A stretch of DNA of 64,000 nucleotides from Siphlonurus alternatus (taxonomy: Eukaryota; Arthropoda; Insecta; Ephemeroptera; Siphlonuridae), in contig OX463778.1 of the NCBI GenBank assembly GCA_949825025.1, forward strand, positions 45,362,646-45,426,645. The letters run 5' to 3'. Below the pieces are notes generated by a model. It was not told the DNA's origin, did not search any database, and saw only the letters and a list, made by a program, of their open reading frames with translations. Below, one piece after another: positions 22,801-33,242 of the stretch. A program made the position numbers and the translations under genes. Within the stretch, counting starts at the first letter, position 1, and each line of letters begins with the position of its first letter.

Positions 22801-25688
22801 CCATATTTGGCGATTAAAAAAAAGAGCATTGCATTTAATGCAATTTTGCTGCCGCAACCTGGCGAATTTGCTCGCCGCATAGGATTTCACAGCTTGTGTG
22901 AAAAACTCGCGTCGCGTCGCCGTTGTCGCCATCTGAATCCGCCTTTATGGGTGACACCATGAAAGATGTTTGGTATCAAAGTACAGTATAAGAGGAGGCA
23001 TGTAAAATGACCTTCACCCCACAAATTCAATACATACATTGTTGCCGATACAATGTAAACAACAATACACTTTTTAGATTCCCTTGGGTAAAATAAATCC
23101 ATGTTTGATAAAAAAGTTAAAAAATAAAAAATACATGGATACACTTAAATAATTGTAAAAATCACTTCAATGGGGTACTGACCAAAAAAAAAGTTTCAAG
23201 TTTTTGTCAACATTTCAAAAGACACAAGAATTTCATGAAGAAGAAGCTCTATTAGAGCATTCTACGACAATTTCCTGATTTTATATGAATTTTTGAAACC
23301 TCTAAAAAATGACGTCATACCATTGAATCTTAAATGGGAAAATAGATCAGTTAACATTGCCAAATCCCATACTTAATATTGAAATGTAACCAAACCTTAA
23401 TTTGCAAGGTTTTTAGGTGCTAGAATCACGATAATGAGGGTTTCAAATTCCTACCTCAATAACTTTTCATTTTACCAATGTTAACTGATGCATTTTTCCA
23501 TTTAAGTTTCAATGCTATGACGTCATCATTTTTTTTTTTTTTTTTAAAAAATCATATAAAATCAGCAAATTGTCGTAAAATGCTGTAATAGGGCTCGATC
23601 TTCATAGAATTCACAGTACTTTTTACTAGTATTGCTAACTCAAATACCGGTCAGTACCCCATTGTTTGAAAAAAGTGGATAAGAACAGATATGATATATG
23701 TATCAAAAGATTTGTTGGTAAGGGAGATGATTCCAGCTTTTAGCCATATTGATAAAGGAAAACAAAAAATATAAACAATGCTGGTGTGTATAGGTTTGAC
23801 TTGCTTTAGTTTAGTAAAAGTTTGACTTGTTTTTAGTGAAAAGGGGTTGTTTGGCTTGATTAGCTGGTGTTTCACAGTGATATCGTCGGACAAATAATAC
23901 ATTTGGTTCATGGCACGGAGAGAGAAGCTCCCAGCCCAACTTGATCTATGTGAAATGAGGCTGTTGAGCTACTGCCAAAATAGCAGAGACTGCTGCGCAG
24001 CATTTTATACCAGCAGCCAGAGTCTTTGTCAACAACTAAGCACCAATTGAAATGCTCAAAGTTGCAAGCCTATTCCTCAAATACCACAGATCAAAGCCTA
24101 ATACTACAGGCTGTCACTTTACCCAATCACTCTTTTATTAGTGTCCTACTGAGTGGCTGATTTGTATGCATTCTTACGAGAAAGGGCCCTTGCTTTGGAC
24201 ATAATTTATGGCAATATCACGATGCCTATAGATTGGAAATTAAAAGTAACTTAATGCTCAAATAGTCTTAATATTCCTCAAAAGCTTTCTTCCTCCCCAA
24301 AAAAACAATATTGATACCCTTTTATATAACTTTTTTAAACCGGAATAGACTGTGCATGCATGAGCTTGCCGTGTGTGTTTCAAAGAGAAAGTCTGCGCCA
24401 GTTCTGAAGAGGAAGGTAACACGGATCAGCTGACTAATGTAGTCCCATTTGATTAAAATGTAAGCTTTAGCACACACAAAAATTCTGAAATTTTTTTGAA
24501 CTTCAGATTATGGGACCTAAAAGCAAACAGAAAAAATTTCGAAACAATTATTTGAGCAACCTTTTTTTTTTTTTTTTTTGTTAAACTTCTCGGCTCTTCG
24601 TGGACCGACTTTTGTGGGTCCCTTCCAAACTGGGGTGATCATGGCCTATAGCAATCCATCACAGCTTTTGCCTGCTTGTGACTGAGAAAACCATGGAAAC
24701 CTCAGCCAGGATGGTCGGCAATTGATAGAGGATGCCATCAAGTACCTCCCAGATGCATGAGTGGCTGTTCTTTAGCAACCGCCAATTGTGAAAAGTTTAG
24801 TAGTGAGTGGTTGGGATCGAACTCACAACCATCCGATTACGAATTATACATGGGTGTCAATATGCCTTTTTTTTTTTTTCGATTTTTTAATTTTTTAGCA
24901 TAGAGCCAAACTTAACAACTAATTAAAAAAAATGGCGTAAATAATTGTTTCAATTTTTTTTCTGTGACCTTTAGGTACTGAAATCTGTCTCACAAGTCTG
25001 ACTGTATTTATACTGTACACATTTATGTGGGAGGACCTTTAGACACAGATATGATCTCTGAAACGAGAGTTGAAGTTTAAAATTTTCCAGAAATGACATC
25101 ACTTCTGCAGACATTGCAGTATGTATACTCGTTTCTGCTTCTGTTCAAATGACAGCAGAAAATACAAAATTTACTTAATTTCCGGCAATTTTCAGTTGTA
25201 TGCATAACATAAATTGCTAACTTTCGCTTGAAAGACTGCATGCATATATAGAATCTTGTTTCCATACTTTGCATTGATATGAAATATGAATATATAAATA
25301 TATACAATTTATAATAAAAACAAATCGCCTGGTCACGTTTACCTGTCTTCATCTTCAGATTGCGATTTTCTAAAGGCTCGAATAGAGCTTTAATTTTGTC
25401 ACTTCTAGTGCATGTATGCATATTGCTCTTTTCTGAATCCTTTGCATAAAATTCTTGGACGCAAGCTGGATATCCCACCCGCGCAGTTGATACACCTGGT
25501 CGAATTTCCGAAATTGAACCTGGTAAACGTAGGATTCCGTTGACGTTGCCATAAAATTGAGATGTAGCTGAGTTATTCGTTCCATGATAACAATCATCAG
25601 ATGAGTCATCCTGTATTTCTCCTTCTTCTGGGCTCTCTTCATCGACAATATTCGTCAACTCTTCATTATCTGATAAGTCTTCTGCCAT
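13878..25688 (-). CDS. ZFC3H1: ZFC3H1 orthologue, eight coding exons, 1575 aa, short C-terminus
   Basis: ZFC3H1 links the helicase MTR4 to poly(A)-binding protein to send polyadenylated nuclear RNA to the exosome (PAXT; fungal Red1/MTREC). Exons: 25688-25343, 22559-21063, 20841-20640, 20580-19914, 18928-18096, 17154-16980, 14955-14066 and 13995-13878. The phases fit and the total is 4728 nt with stop. Visible family marks in order: acidic N-terminus with EESPEEGEIQDDSSDD; LLLRLEALRTAIQKK (~residues 300); EDDEELLRAQLLIAIANK; ARIVIRLGEDTESEDE; MEYHLLKLEIARREELM; a coiled coil beginning TTESKLLTLRQELLQK; and a terminal C-x7-C-x4-C-x3-H finger. The frame ends six residues after the finger, whereas the vertebrate protein continues for hundreds of residues of HAT/TPR-like repeats. 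No such exons are visible down to 3.9 kb. The start follows an acceptor-like TTTTATAG by 2 nt. Confidence 0.88.
15165..15611. mobile_element. TTAA foldback MITE (family F)
   Basis: TTAAAGGGGTACCAAAGTG at the left and its complement at the right, with ~175-bp near-perfect arms. A GC-rich centre has TCGCTGATACGTC facing its complement. It lies in the ZFC3H1 intron between exons 6 and 7. Terminal TTAA at both ends. Confidence 0.85.
15830..16183. mobile_element. TTAA-MITE family A, copy 2
   Basis: Full-length palindromic copy, TTAAGGGTAAGG to CCTTACCCTTAA. The arms contain AAAAACTAGATCGTATTTGT and its complement. In a ZFC3H1 intron. Confidence 0.9.
16390..16665 (-). mobile_element. tRNA-derived SINE, copy 1
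   Basis: On the minus strand the head reads GTAGTGGTGGTTAGTACC (A-box-like) and then CCCCGGTTCAATTCCC (B box), followed by a body containing GGTAGGAGGAAGGCAGCTTA. The second copy at 19155-19345 shares head and body. In a ZFC3H1 intron, same strand as the gene. Confidence 0.75.
16751..16811. repeat. (TA)n microsatellite
   Basis: About 30 uninterrupted TA units in the ZFC3H1 intron, adjacent to the SINE. Confidence 0.95.
17690..17840. repeat. Dispersed repeat family N, copy 1
   Basis: Contains AACTCGATTTTGAGTAAGGA and CCCGTAAAAAAATTAGTATTG. The reverse complement of much of this segment is found at ~50000-50130 (ACTCAAAATTGAG, TTTTTTACGGGAC). In a ZFC3H1 intron. Confidence 0.6.
19155..19345 (-). 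mobile_element. tRNA-derived SINE, copy 2
   Basis: Minus strand: TGGTGTAGTAGTTAGAGCGC (A box), GGCTCAAATCCCG (B box), then GGTAGGAGGAAGGCAGCTTA as in the copy at 16390-16665. In the ZFC3H1 intron between exons 4 and 5. Confidence 0.78.
19478..19685. mobile_element. Inverted-repeat MITE
   Basis: GGTGCCACAACTAATCTGACC near 19480 faces GGTCAGATTAGCCGTGGCACC at the right end. The arms of ~65 bp include CAACAGCGAATGATGCG and its complement. Confidence 0.75.
19788..19860. repeat. (TAAA)n microsatellite
   Basis: Roughly 17 tandem AAAT/TAAA units just downstream of the ZFC3H1 exon 4 donor. Confidence 0.95.
22722..22947. mobile_element. TTAA-type MITE, short inverted repeats
   Basis: Starts TTAAGGCGGATTCACATGGCG and ends CGCCATCTGAATCCGCCTTTA. 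One terminal TTAA is changed to TTTA. Richer in CpG than surroundings. In the first long ZFC3H1 intron. Confidence 0.65.
23169..23662. mobile_element. Foldback MITE, ~500 bp
   Basis: AATGGGGTACTGACC at the left and GGTCAGTACCCCATT at the right. The arms pair imperfectly across ~230 bp. One CRE octamer TGACGTCA lies in each arm (23310-23317 and 23518-23525). Confidence 0.75.
24410..25010. mobile_element. Decayed TTAA family C element interrupted by a SINE-like segment
   Basis: The left part (GGTAACACGGATCAGCTGAC, TAGTCCCATTTGATTA) and the right part (TTAGGTACTGAAATCTGTC) match the arms of the intact copy at 40495-40907. Between them sits 24580-24840, which on the minus strand begins GTGAGTTCGATCCC (B-box-like) and shares GAAACCTCAGCCAGGATGG with 32.75 kb. 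Confidence 0.55.
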
Positions 25689-25689
25689 T

Positions 25690-26279
25690 CCTATAAAATG
25701 TAGCAATGAGAGACTCTTAGTTTGATAACTGTGTATGCATACGTATGATACTGTATAAAAATATATTACACATATAATTATATCATACTGTATGCATATG
25801 AACGGAGAGATATATTAGATATTATATTATCATACGTGTATGAATACTACTGTATGCATACAGTATGTACAGTATATACTAATATAGCAGCGAACACACA
25901 GCTTAGTGATAAGAGCCTGTTTATATGAGACTGTACAGTATGCATAAATATGGCTATCCAATGATCTTATCCACAATATTATTTTTAGGACACAGTATGT
26001 TTGCAACTTTCACAGACAGTGCATAACTGATCCCTGTTTTCACTTTCGAGTGCTTCAACAAGCTTCAAGGTATGCATATGTTTTGGAGTGTGTAGTCTGG
26101 AAGTTTGATAGTCTGACTGCTGTTGCACTAAGTATGCATACTAACCACGGTACTAACTTGCACTATGCATATTGCTCAAGCAGCTTACTCTATTAGCTTT
26201 AAATAAAGCCTTATCTGCCTTATAGTTCAGCAGATCTTTTCTGTCTTTTGCTCTACTGTAACTGTAGTCAGTGTAGTCG
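25690..26279. other. Region upstream of ZFC3H1, rich in TATGCAT
   Basis: No exon is seen. The word TATGCATA or TATGCAT occurs about seven times between 25730 and 26170, often preceded by GTA or CTG. The ZFC3H1 promoter would be here, but no core element can be assigned with confidence. Confidence 0.4.
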
Positions 26280-26287
26280 CTTTTAAC

Positions 26288-26812
26288 CAGTGATGCAACG
26301 CTTCGCGAAGCTTCGCGCGAAATTTCGCTAGTTTCGCGAATATTCGCGAAGTTTCGCAAGCCAAGTTTCGCGAAAGTTTCGCGCGAAACTTCGCGAAATT
26401 GATATATTTGAATTTCCCGCTCTACTTTTTCGAATCGTATTTCGCGTATTTAATGAATACGCCGTTTTTCTTCCTAATTTTACTTTAATGACAGGTTTAA
26501 TTGCATAAATGAATTAAAAAAGAGTTCAATTTAATTTATTAGATATAAAAGAATTTATTTATTTTTTATTAATTTTAAAAATTACTTTTAATTATTTTTA
26601 AAATCATTTAACACATTCGAGGTTAGACAGGTCATGAAATTAAGGGGCCACTTTATCTCGTTTTCTTAATTGTTTGATGAATATATGAAAAATCGCATTG
26701 CGACAGTCATTTTTTAAATTTCGCGAAATTTTCGCGAAGTTTCGCGAATATTCGCGCGAAAGTTTCGCGAAAGTTTCGCACACCATGTTTCGCGCGAAGT
26801 TTTGCATCTCTG
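26288..26812. mobile_element. hAT-type non-autonomous element with iterated TTCGCGAA
   Basis: An 8-bp target duplication, CTTTTAAC, flanks it (26280-26287 and 26813-26820). Ends are CAGTGATGCAACG and the complement of CAGAGATGCAAAAC. The outer ~110 bp at each side is a chain of TTCGCGAA and GTTTCGCGAA words, while the middle is plain AT-rich DNA. No transposase. Confidence 0.85.
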
Positions 26813-26902
26813 CTTTTAACTCTACAAAAAAAAAAATGTATATGCTTTTTGCTTTTGTCTTTGCTGGCAATGCTGACCAGAGACCAGAGTGGCCAGAGAT
26901 AA

Positions 26903-27025
26903 TAGGCCTGTTCGTAAACCCTGCTCGGTGTACACTTTCTACACCCAATCGACCTTACATCCCATGTACATAAGGTCGATTGGGTGTAGAAAGTGTACAC
27001 CGAGCAGGGTTTACGAACAGGCCTA
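26903..27025. mobile_element. Compact hairpin MITE, family I
   Basis: A near-perfect inverted repeat of ~60-bp arms with almost no loop. TAGGCCTGTTCGTAAACCC starts it and its complement ends it. It would cruciform or form a stable RNA hairpin. Flanked by TA. Confidence 0.85.
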
Positions 27026-27095
27026 ATGCTGGCGCTGCTGGCTGGCCAGGCTGGCTGGTGCGGAGACACGTGACCATTTTCGTGACGTCATGATA

Positions 27096-27440
27096 AGGGG
27101 AGGGGAAAGTTCATTTAGGGCCCTGGACCCCTACAGGGGACGATAAAGTGATTTGGGACGCCACCTTATTCTAATGGCGCTCTATCATGACGTCATCAAG
27201 TAGGCGGGGCTAAAACACTCGAAGACTAGACTGAGGTGGCGTCCCAATAGTCCTTAGATATTCTCGTCTACTACGTCTACAACCCTATTAACTCTATGCT
27301 ACAACCCTTCCCTACAATAGCGGCAAATTTAGGGCGCAACTGATGCACCCTTCTTATATAGCGGCCATCTTGGAGGGGAGGGGAAAGCTCATTTAGGAAC
27401 CCTAAGCCCTAAGTAGACGAGAAATAGTATTGGGACGCCA
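27096..27440. repeat. Two diverged copies of a GGGACGCCACC repeat
   Basis: GGGGAAAGTTCATTTAGG followed by GGGACGCCACC at 27096-27150 recurs at 27372-27440. The complement GGTGGCGTCCCAA occurs at 27235-27247, so at least part is an inverted-repeat MITE. Two CRE octamers lie at 27083-27090 and 27188-27195. Confidence 0.55.
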
Positions 27441-27449
27441 CCAATGACA

Positions 27450-27854
27450 CAAGGTGGCTGGATAGTAAGGTGGGGACACGGAGCTGCTGTTCCCTCGCGG
27501 CCAGTGAGGAACTACATAAAAACAGTTGAGGATCGCTTTTTTGGATCCAATTTCATCCGCGAAAAATTCAAACGATGGAACTAAAAAAGCCATCAAGTTA
27601 TATTTACAGTATAACTGTGGGTAAAATTGTGATAGAAATAAACTCTATGTTAAATTCTGAAGAAGATAGACTCAATTTAAAAGAATTTTAATGGCTCATC
27701 GTCCCGATGTTCATGGATTTCTATTACACCGTTTGAATTTTTCGCGGATGAAATTGGATCCAAAAACGCGATCCTCAACTGTTTTTTTGTAGTTCCTCAC
27801 TGGCCGCGAGGGGGCAGCAGCTCCGTGTCCCCACCTTACTATCCAGCCACCTTG
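27450..27854. mobile_element. hAT-type MITE with 8-bp target duplication
   Basis: CAATGACA directly repeats at 27442-27449 and 27855-27862. Ends CAAGGTGGCTGGATAGTAAGG and its complement. The arms are ~130 bp and contain TTGGATCCAATTTCATCCGC. The C-A-R-N-G start and 8-bp duplication fit the hAT superfamily. Confidence 0.9.
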
Positions 27855-28497
27855 CAATGACACATCCTCCTTAAGGGACCTTAAGGGACCTTAAGGGTTA
27901 ATCATATTCTCTCTGCATGACATATGTTTATTATGTTTTCACTGGTTTCTCATGCCTCATGCACAGCCTCATGCATGATCAAGGATGATCATGATCATGT
28001 ATCAGCTCATGCTATCATGCATCTTATGTTTCTGAGATTTTAGCAGTGTTGCCGCGTTTTTAGTGTTTTTACGGTTTCGGAAATTCGGACGTTTTTTTCT
28101 CAGATCACCTGAGGAAGAGAGCGCTGACTCTCTTCCGATATGTTGTAGTATGCATATATACAAGTCAGCAAGTGTTAGTGACGTGCACGAACGCCAATTA
28201 AGTGACCATTGCAACATACAACTACCACAGACAATAATTGTCTGTGGACTCTGTGCAACTACATACCGAATTACATATATAAGGATTACATCGATCGAAC
28301 ACCGGCAAAGGTAACAGCTGGGTAACAGCACAGACAATTACATGCACATATCCTGCAAGTTTGCATTTGTCTGTGGTAACAGTCCGAAAAGTGAAATAAA
28401 AAATTTTCAATAACCTGAACCAGCTGAACCTGCGAAACTTAGGAAAAGTGTTGAGGTATCATTTATAATGCATATCATACATACTACAGTATATAAG

Positions 28498-28712
28498 TCT
28501 TTTATTAAACACAAAAAATGTATACATATAAAATAATATTAGAAATATAATATGCATACACATTATATAGAATAATATAATAGAACATAATATATATAAA
28601 ACACATGACATACAAATTATATGTAATAGTTACAGAATAATAGAAGATGATAAGCAATATAAAATAAAATAACTGGTGATATTGACAGCTTGTTACATCA
28701 TATTATGTATGA
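28498..28712 (-). mobile_element. Truncated LINE copy, 3' UTR only
   Basis: TCTTTTATTAAACACA through AAAATAAAATAAC and TTGTTACATCAT follows the same order as 59880-60075, the 3' UTR of the reverse-transcriptase element in GEMIN5. It is therefore a severely 5'-truncated insertion of the same family and orientation. Confidence 0.7.
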
Positions 28713-28875
28713 TCATGTATGCAAATGTACTGTACGTATATGCATATATACTGTATGGGTATGCATGCATACATATTATATATACATAAAACAAAACAAT
28801 ATACAGTAGTGTTACTAGTGTATATACATATTATACTGAACCATGTAGCATGCAGTCAGCAAAGCAGACGGGCTT

Positions 28876-29085
28876 CAGTTTCCGCGGTCGCTCGTGTGTT
28901 TTTTCACGGCGGCGAGTTTTAAGTCAACCAACCGTCGCTAATACGTCACAACTTCACTTTTTCACTAATTGTCCTACAGCAGCACAATAAATGTCTGCCA
29001 TGAAAAAATTAGTGCAGATCGATGTGATAGGTAATATAAGGTTCCCTAATGGAAAAAAAAAGCAATCCCTTCAGTTCACCTTTAA
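28876..29085. mobile_element. TTAA-MITE family G, right half only
   Basis: Matches 52367-52576 closely (CAGTTTCCGCGGTCGCTCGT, ATTAGTGCAGAT, CCCTTCAGTTCACCTTTAA). Its terminal TTAA is also the left TTAA of the family A element starting at 29082, so one inserted into the flank of the other. Confidence 0.8.
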
Positions 29086-30856
29086 GGGTAAGGTAACGCC
29101 ACCAATCTTAAAAAAAATCCGTCACACAAAAATTCTGAAAAAAATTTAAAATGTTCTCCTCTACACCCCCTATCAGTAGCTAAAATATCAGATTAGATTT
29201 GATTAACGATCTGCGGCAAATGCGGCTAAACCACGGTGGCTCGCAATATAGTGCTCAACGCACTCTTAAATCCCCCGTAACTCTCCGCCCCTACCACCTT
29301 GGACGGCAGGGAATTCCACTCCCTCACTGTTCGGTTTATGAAGGAGTACTTTCTCACATCACTTCCACTACCCCTGAGCTCCAGTTTCCACCGATGATCC
29401 CCCCTCCCAATATATCTACCTTTCCTAGTTCTGTCACTAAACTCGCTCCAACCTGCCATCTCCCTGTTAACTTTAAACAAATTTCCTAATCGGTTGTATC
29501 TTTTCCTATCCTCGAGTGGCTCCCACTCCAAAGTCTGAATCATTTTCGACACGCATTCATAATCCTTCCACACCTTTTTGTCATCTGCAACTAGTCTCCA
29601 TTTTCTCATTCTACCCATAACTCTTCTAGCAGCCCTCCTCTGGACCTTTTCCAACTCCTTCTTTCCAATCTGCCTATATGGATCCCACACACTACGTGCA
29701 TACTCCATTATTGGTCTCACCAAGGTCTTATAGGCCTTGTCTCTGACCAATACAGTCGCCCCTTTCAGATTTCTCATAACGAACTCCAAATTTCTCCTTC
29801 CCTTTGACGTTACATACCTAATATGCTCATTCCAATTCAGCTCTCTCTGAAGAACCACCCCAAAGTATTTATATTTATCGTCCTCCCTAAGTACCTCTCC
29901 TCTCATTAGGTATACTGCTTCTTCTTTTACTCTTTTCCTACTAAAATTAACTACCGAACATTTGCCAACATTAAGACTCATACCATTTTTGTCCACCCAC
30001 CTACCTACAGTATCTAGGTCTTCTTGCAGCTTCCTCTTATCTTCCTCATTTACTATTTTCCTATACAAAACACTATCATCAGCAAACAACCTCATTAAAG
30101 AATCTACTCCCTCCGGCAAATCTTCAATAAAAATAAAAAACAAGATTGGTCCGAGGACGCTTCCCTGCGGAACTCCTGAGGTCACCCTAATCTCATCCGA
30201 GAAAGTTGCTCCAATCTTCACTCTTTGAACCCTATCCCTTAGAAAATCCTGTATCAAATCAACCAAGCATTCATCAAGCATACACTTCCTCCTTAATTTA
30301 TCTATCTATTTTGATGCGGTACGGAACCTTATCAAAAGCCTTCTCAAAGTCCAGAAACACCGCATGCATTTCCCCTTTACTGTCTAAGCAATCTGCTAGT
30401 TGCTGCACAAAACCCAACAGCTGGGTATCACAAGAATAATGTTTTCTAAATCCGTGTTGCCTTTTGCTAAAGAACTTTTGGTTCTCTAGCTCTCTCATCA
30501 TAAACCGAACAATTACTTTTTCCATAACTTTGGAAACCACCGAGGTCAAGCTGACCGGTCGATAATTTTTTTGCTTCACATTTAGCACCGCCCGTATAAA
30601 TGGGAGTTACCCATACAAATTCGATCTTGTTTTTGAGTTATGAATTTTTAAAGTTGACTAATTTAACATGGGATTTCCATTTCTCCATGTTAAAGTAGTC
30701 AACTTTAAAAATTCATAACTCAAAAACTAGATCGAATTTGTATACCTGATATTTTAGCTACTGATAGGGGGTGTAGAGGAGAACATTTTAAATTCTTTTT
30801 CAGAATTTTTGTGTGAGGGATTTTTTTTAACATTGGTGGCGTTATCTTACCCTTAA
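29082..30856. mobile_element. TTAA-MITE family A, copy 3, split by a LINE relic
   Basis: The left arm occupies 29082-29190 and the remainder 30607-30856, ending GGCGTTATCTTACCCTTAA. The interruption falls in the middle of the family word TATCAG/GTATACAAA. The intervening ~1.4 kb is a non-LTR reverse transcriptase fragment. Confidence 0.85.
29226..30588 (-). pseudogene. Non-LTR retrotransposon reverse transcriptase, 5'-truncated, frameshifted
   Basis: Two adjoining frames (30588-30298 and 30281-29226) read as one RT. They show YRPVSLTSVVSKVMEKVIVR, FLDFEKAFDKVP, SGVPQGSVLGPILF, then LFADDSVLY (the catalytic [FY]ADD), a thumb region, and a C-terminal NRTVREWNSLPSKVV block typical of CR1/jockey-like LINEs. 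A frameshift and in-frame stop near 30290 separate the halves. The apurinic endonuclease domain is missing. The fragment lies inside the MITE spanning 29082-30856. A more decayed relative is at 33600-34240. No active element is implied. Confidence 0.85.
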
Positions 30857-31108
30857 CAGGATATTATTTGTGATATATGCGTACTGCATATAATTATGAA
30901 TACAGTGCACAGCCCAGTTTTGGATTTTAGCCCTGTTTTGCTTCTGACCTGCTTTTAGGCTCCTTTTAGGCAAAAAAAGTAAAAAAAGAAAATTGTAACT
31001 GATTAATTAATTAAACCCTTCCTTCCATGAAAATAACAACTGCAATACCTTGATAATTTTTTTACTGCATGGTTCAAAAAATATCAAAAACGAATAAAAA
31101 CAGGGTTT

Positions 31109-31770
31109 TTAAGGGAAAGGGAACGCCAGAGTTGCGCCGCGATCGGAGCGCCTCTATATCAATATTCAAATTGTCCCACTCTAAAGATACCACGCAAGTC
31201 ACGGCAGTTTTATATTCAATTTATTTATAAATAATGAGTTAAATAATAACTGTTATGGTTGTTTTATTTATAAAACTTTTTTTCATTACTATAAAACATT
31301 TTTGGAAAGTTTTTACTTTAGGTGAGTGGATTACAGTTTAAGCGTTGTTTTGGTTCATTAGTCAGCCTGTTTCATTCGCCAGTTGTTAAATGGCCGACCA
31401 AAAAGGGGTGTGTGAGACGTGCGAGTGTCAAAAATCGTGCAGTTATTATCATTTTACGTCGCTCCCACTCTCATAATTGTCTTTTTTTTTTGCTGTGAAG
31501 GTTTGTCCTAGTGCATTAAGTTTGTTTCTAGTTTTTTTTAAAAATCGGACGATTGGATTATAGAATTTTTCTAATGTCACTGAAATGCAGCGTATGCTTG
31601 TTCAATAAATGGGTTTAGTTTCAATACACGTGACTCGGAAACTAGATCGTATTTGTATTGACGATATTTTAAGAGCTAATGAACGACATAGAGGAGAATA
31701 TTTTAAAATATTTTCGGAGGAACAAATGAGAGTGGAAAATTTAACATTGGTGGCGTTACCTTACCCTTAA
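31109..31770. mobile_element. Long TTAA element of family A, copy 2 (with mini-ORF)
   Basis: Counterpart of 12570-13238. Left end TTAAGGGAAAGGGAACGCC, right end GGCGTTACCTTACCCTTAA. The two differ by scattered substitutions and small indels over ~660 bp. Confidence 0.8.
31390..31476 (+). pseudogene. Cys-rich mini-ORF in the long TTAA element, copy 2
   Basis: 28 codons, MADQKGVCETCECQKSC followed by SYYHFTSLPLS and TAA. The same length, start and stop as 12856-12942. The valine codon differs silently (GTT/GTG). Function unknown. Confidence 0.4.
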
Positions 31771-32103
31771 CAAAGAGTTCGTATTTATTTTTTCTTAACT
31801 AGTAAAAAAAATATCACGGTATTGCAGTTGTTATTTTTATAAAAAGGCTGATTTAATTGTTTACTGTGTTAAAATTTTATTTTTTTACTTTCCAAAAGCA
31901 GGCCTGGACCAAAACCAGAACATTTTTTTTTTCATGCCCCTCAATTTTTTTTTACTCAAACGAGATGTTCTGATATGGAACTGAAATTATGATAAACTCA
32001 ATTGCTACATTCCATTGAACATGTTAATAATTTTTGTTCGAATTTTTAAGAACCCTAAATATGGCAGATAAAAATTGTTAAAAGTTAAAAATGTCTTAAG
32101 GGG

Positions 32104-33242
32104 CAGAGGGGTAACTACAAAATGTGGGCCTGGGGGCTGAAGGCAGGTTCGGGCCCCTGCTTCAGGGGGGGGGGGGTATGATCCCCGCCGGAGGCGAAAA
32201 TTTTTAGAAAATGCGGGCGTGACAATATTTTTTCTATTAAGAAAATTACATATTTTAATGCAAAGCATGCAGGCCGTGGCCACTATCCGTTCCCTACCTT
32301 ATCCCTACCCAGTACCCCGCCGCGAGCTGTAAGCTCTTAGGGGTGTATCCTTGTTAAAAAAAAAAAAAAAAAAAAAAAATAATTTGCTCAATATTTATAA
32401 GCTAGTTCCTTATTAATTTATTAATTTATGACTGCAGATCCGAAATATTTTGCATTCAACGCATAATGTCACGTTTTATGCAGCAATCGGCAATTTTAAA
32501 GATAAAATAAAAAACTCAGTATGGTGAACTGCAAAAAAATAAAAATTGATGTTAGTTATTTTATTATTTTTTTTAAATTTTAATCAAACCCTATTGGGTA
32601 CTTTTATTTACTAATTACATACTACTTTGAAACCCCGAACCTTCCGAAACCCTAACTTGAGCGTTTCGCGGGCTCTTCTAGAACGGGGGCGGCCACGGCC
32701 TTGCAAATCCATCCCGGCATTTGCCTGCGGCTGAGGGAAACGTGGAAACCTCAGCCAGGATGGACGCTACAGCTTTTGTCAATGAACCGGAAGTGCAATG
32801 GTCCAAAATATACTGTAACATAAATTACGAATTAACACGAATGGAATACTATAATATAAAAAATGTCTATAATGTTAGCTCAAAATTTTGAATTATTAGA
32901 GACTACGATTATTTGAACTGCACACGCGTGCTTCGACGACATGGTGAACTGAATTTGGGGTGGTTAGCTATTGTTCTCCCCATCCCCAAGTGATAATGAT
33001 ATTAATGATAATGCTCGCTCCCAGTCTTCATATTTTGTGACAAATATTTAAAAACTTTTGTTTACATACATAGGGAAAAAAATAATAAATTATGCCTAGT
33101 TTAAAAAATTATTTATTATTATTATTTTTTTGTCACGCTCAATAATTAATTGAAAATCAACGAGTTTAACTGAAAAGGCTCCTTGTGATGACCGGGCCCG
33201 GGGCCCTTGGCCCCCTCGGCCCCCTCTATAGTTACGCCACTG
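32104..33242. mobile_element. hAT-type element, 1.14 kb, 8-bp target duplication
   Basis: TTAAGGGG is duplicated at 32096-32103 and 33243-33250. The left end is CAGAGGGGTAACTACAAAAT and the right end on the opposite strand is CAGTGGCGTAACTATAGAGG, the latter a common hAT terminus. It carries a copy of a dispersed repeat (32586-32770), a poly-A tract (32355-32379) and no recognisable transposase. Confidence 0.82.
32586..32770. repeat. Dispersed repeat copy 2 (partner at 4.0 kb)
   Basis: TACTTTTATTTACTAATTAC and CCTAACTTGAGCGTTTCGCG match 4016-4110. The distal part GAAACCTCAGCCAGGATGG matches ~24700. Inside the hAT-type element. Confidence 0.65.

Noticed and set aside
26640..27069. Several ~100-codon frames rich in R/E/F/A
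   Set aside because: They translate the TTCGCGAA array of the hAT-type element and change frame without constraint.
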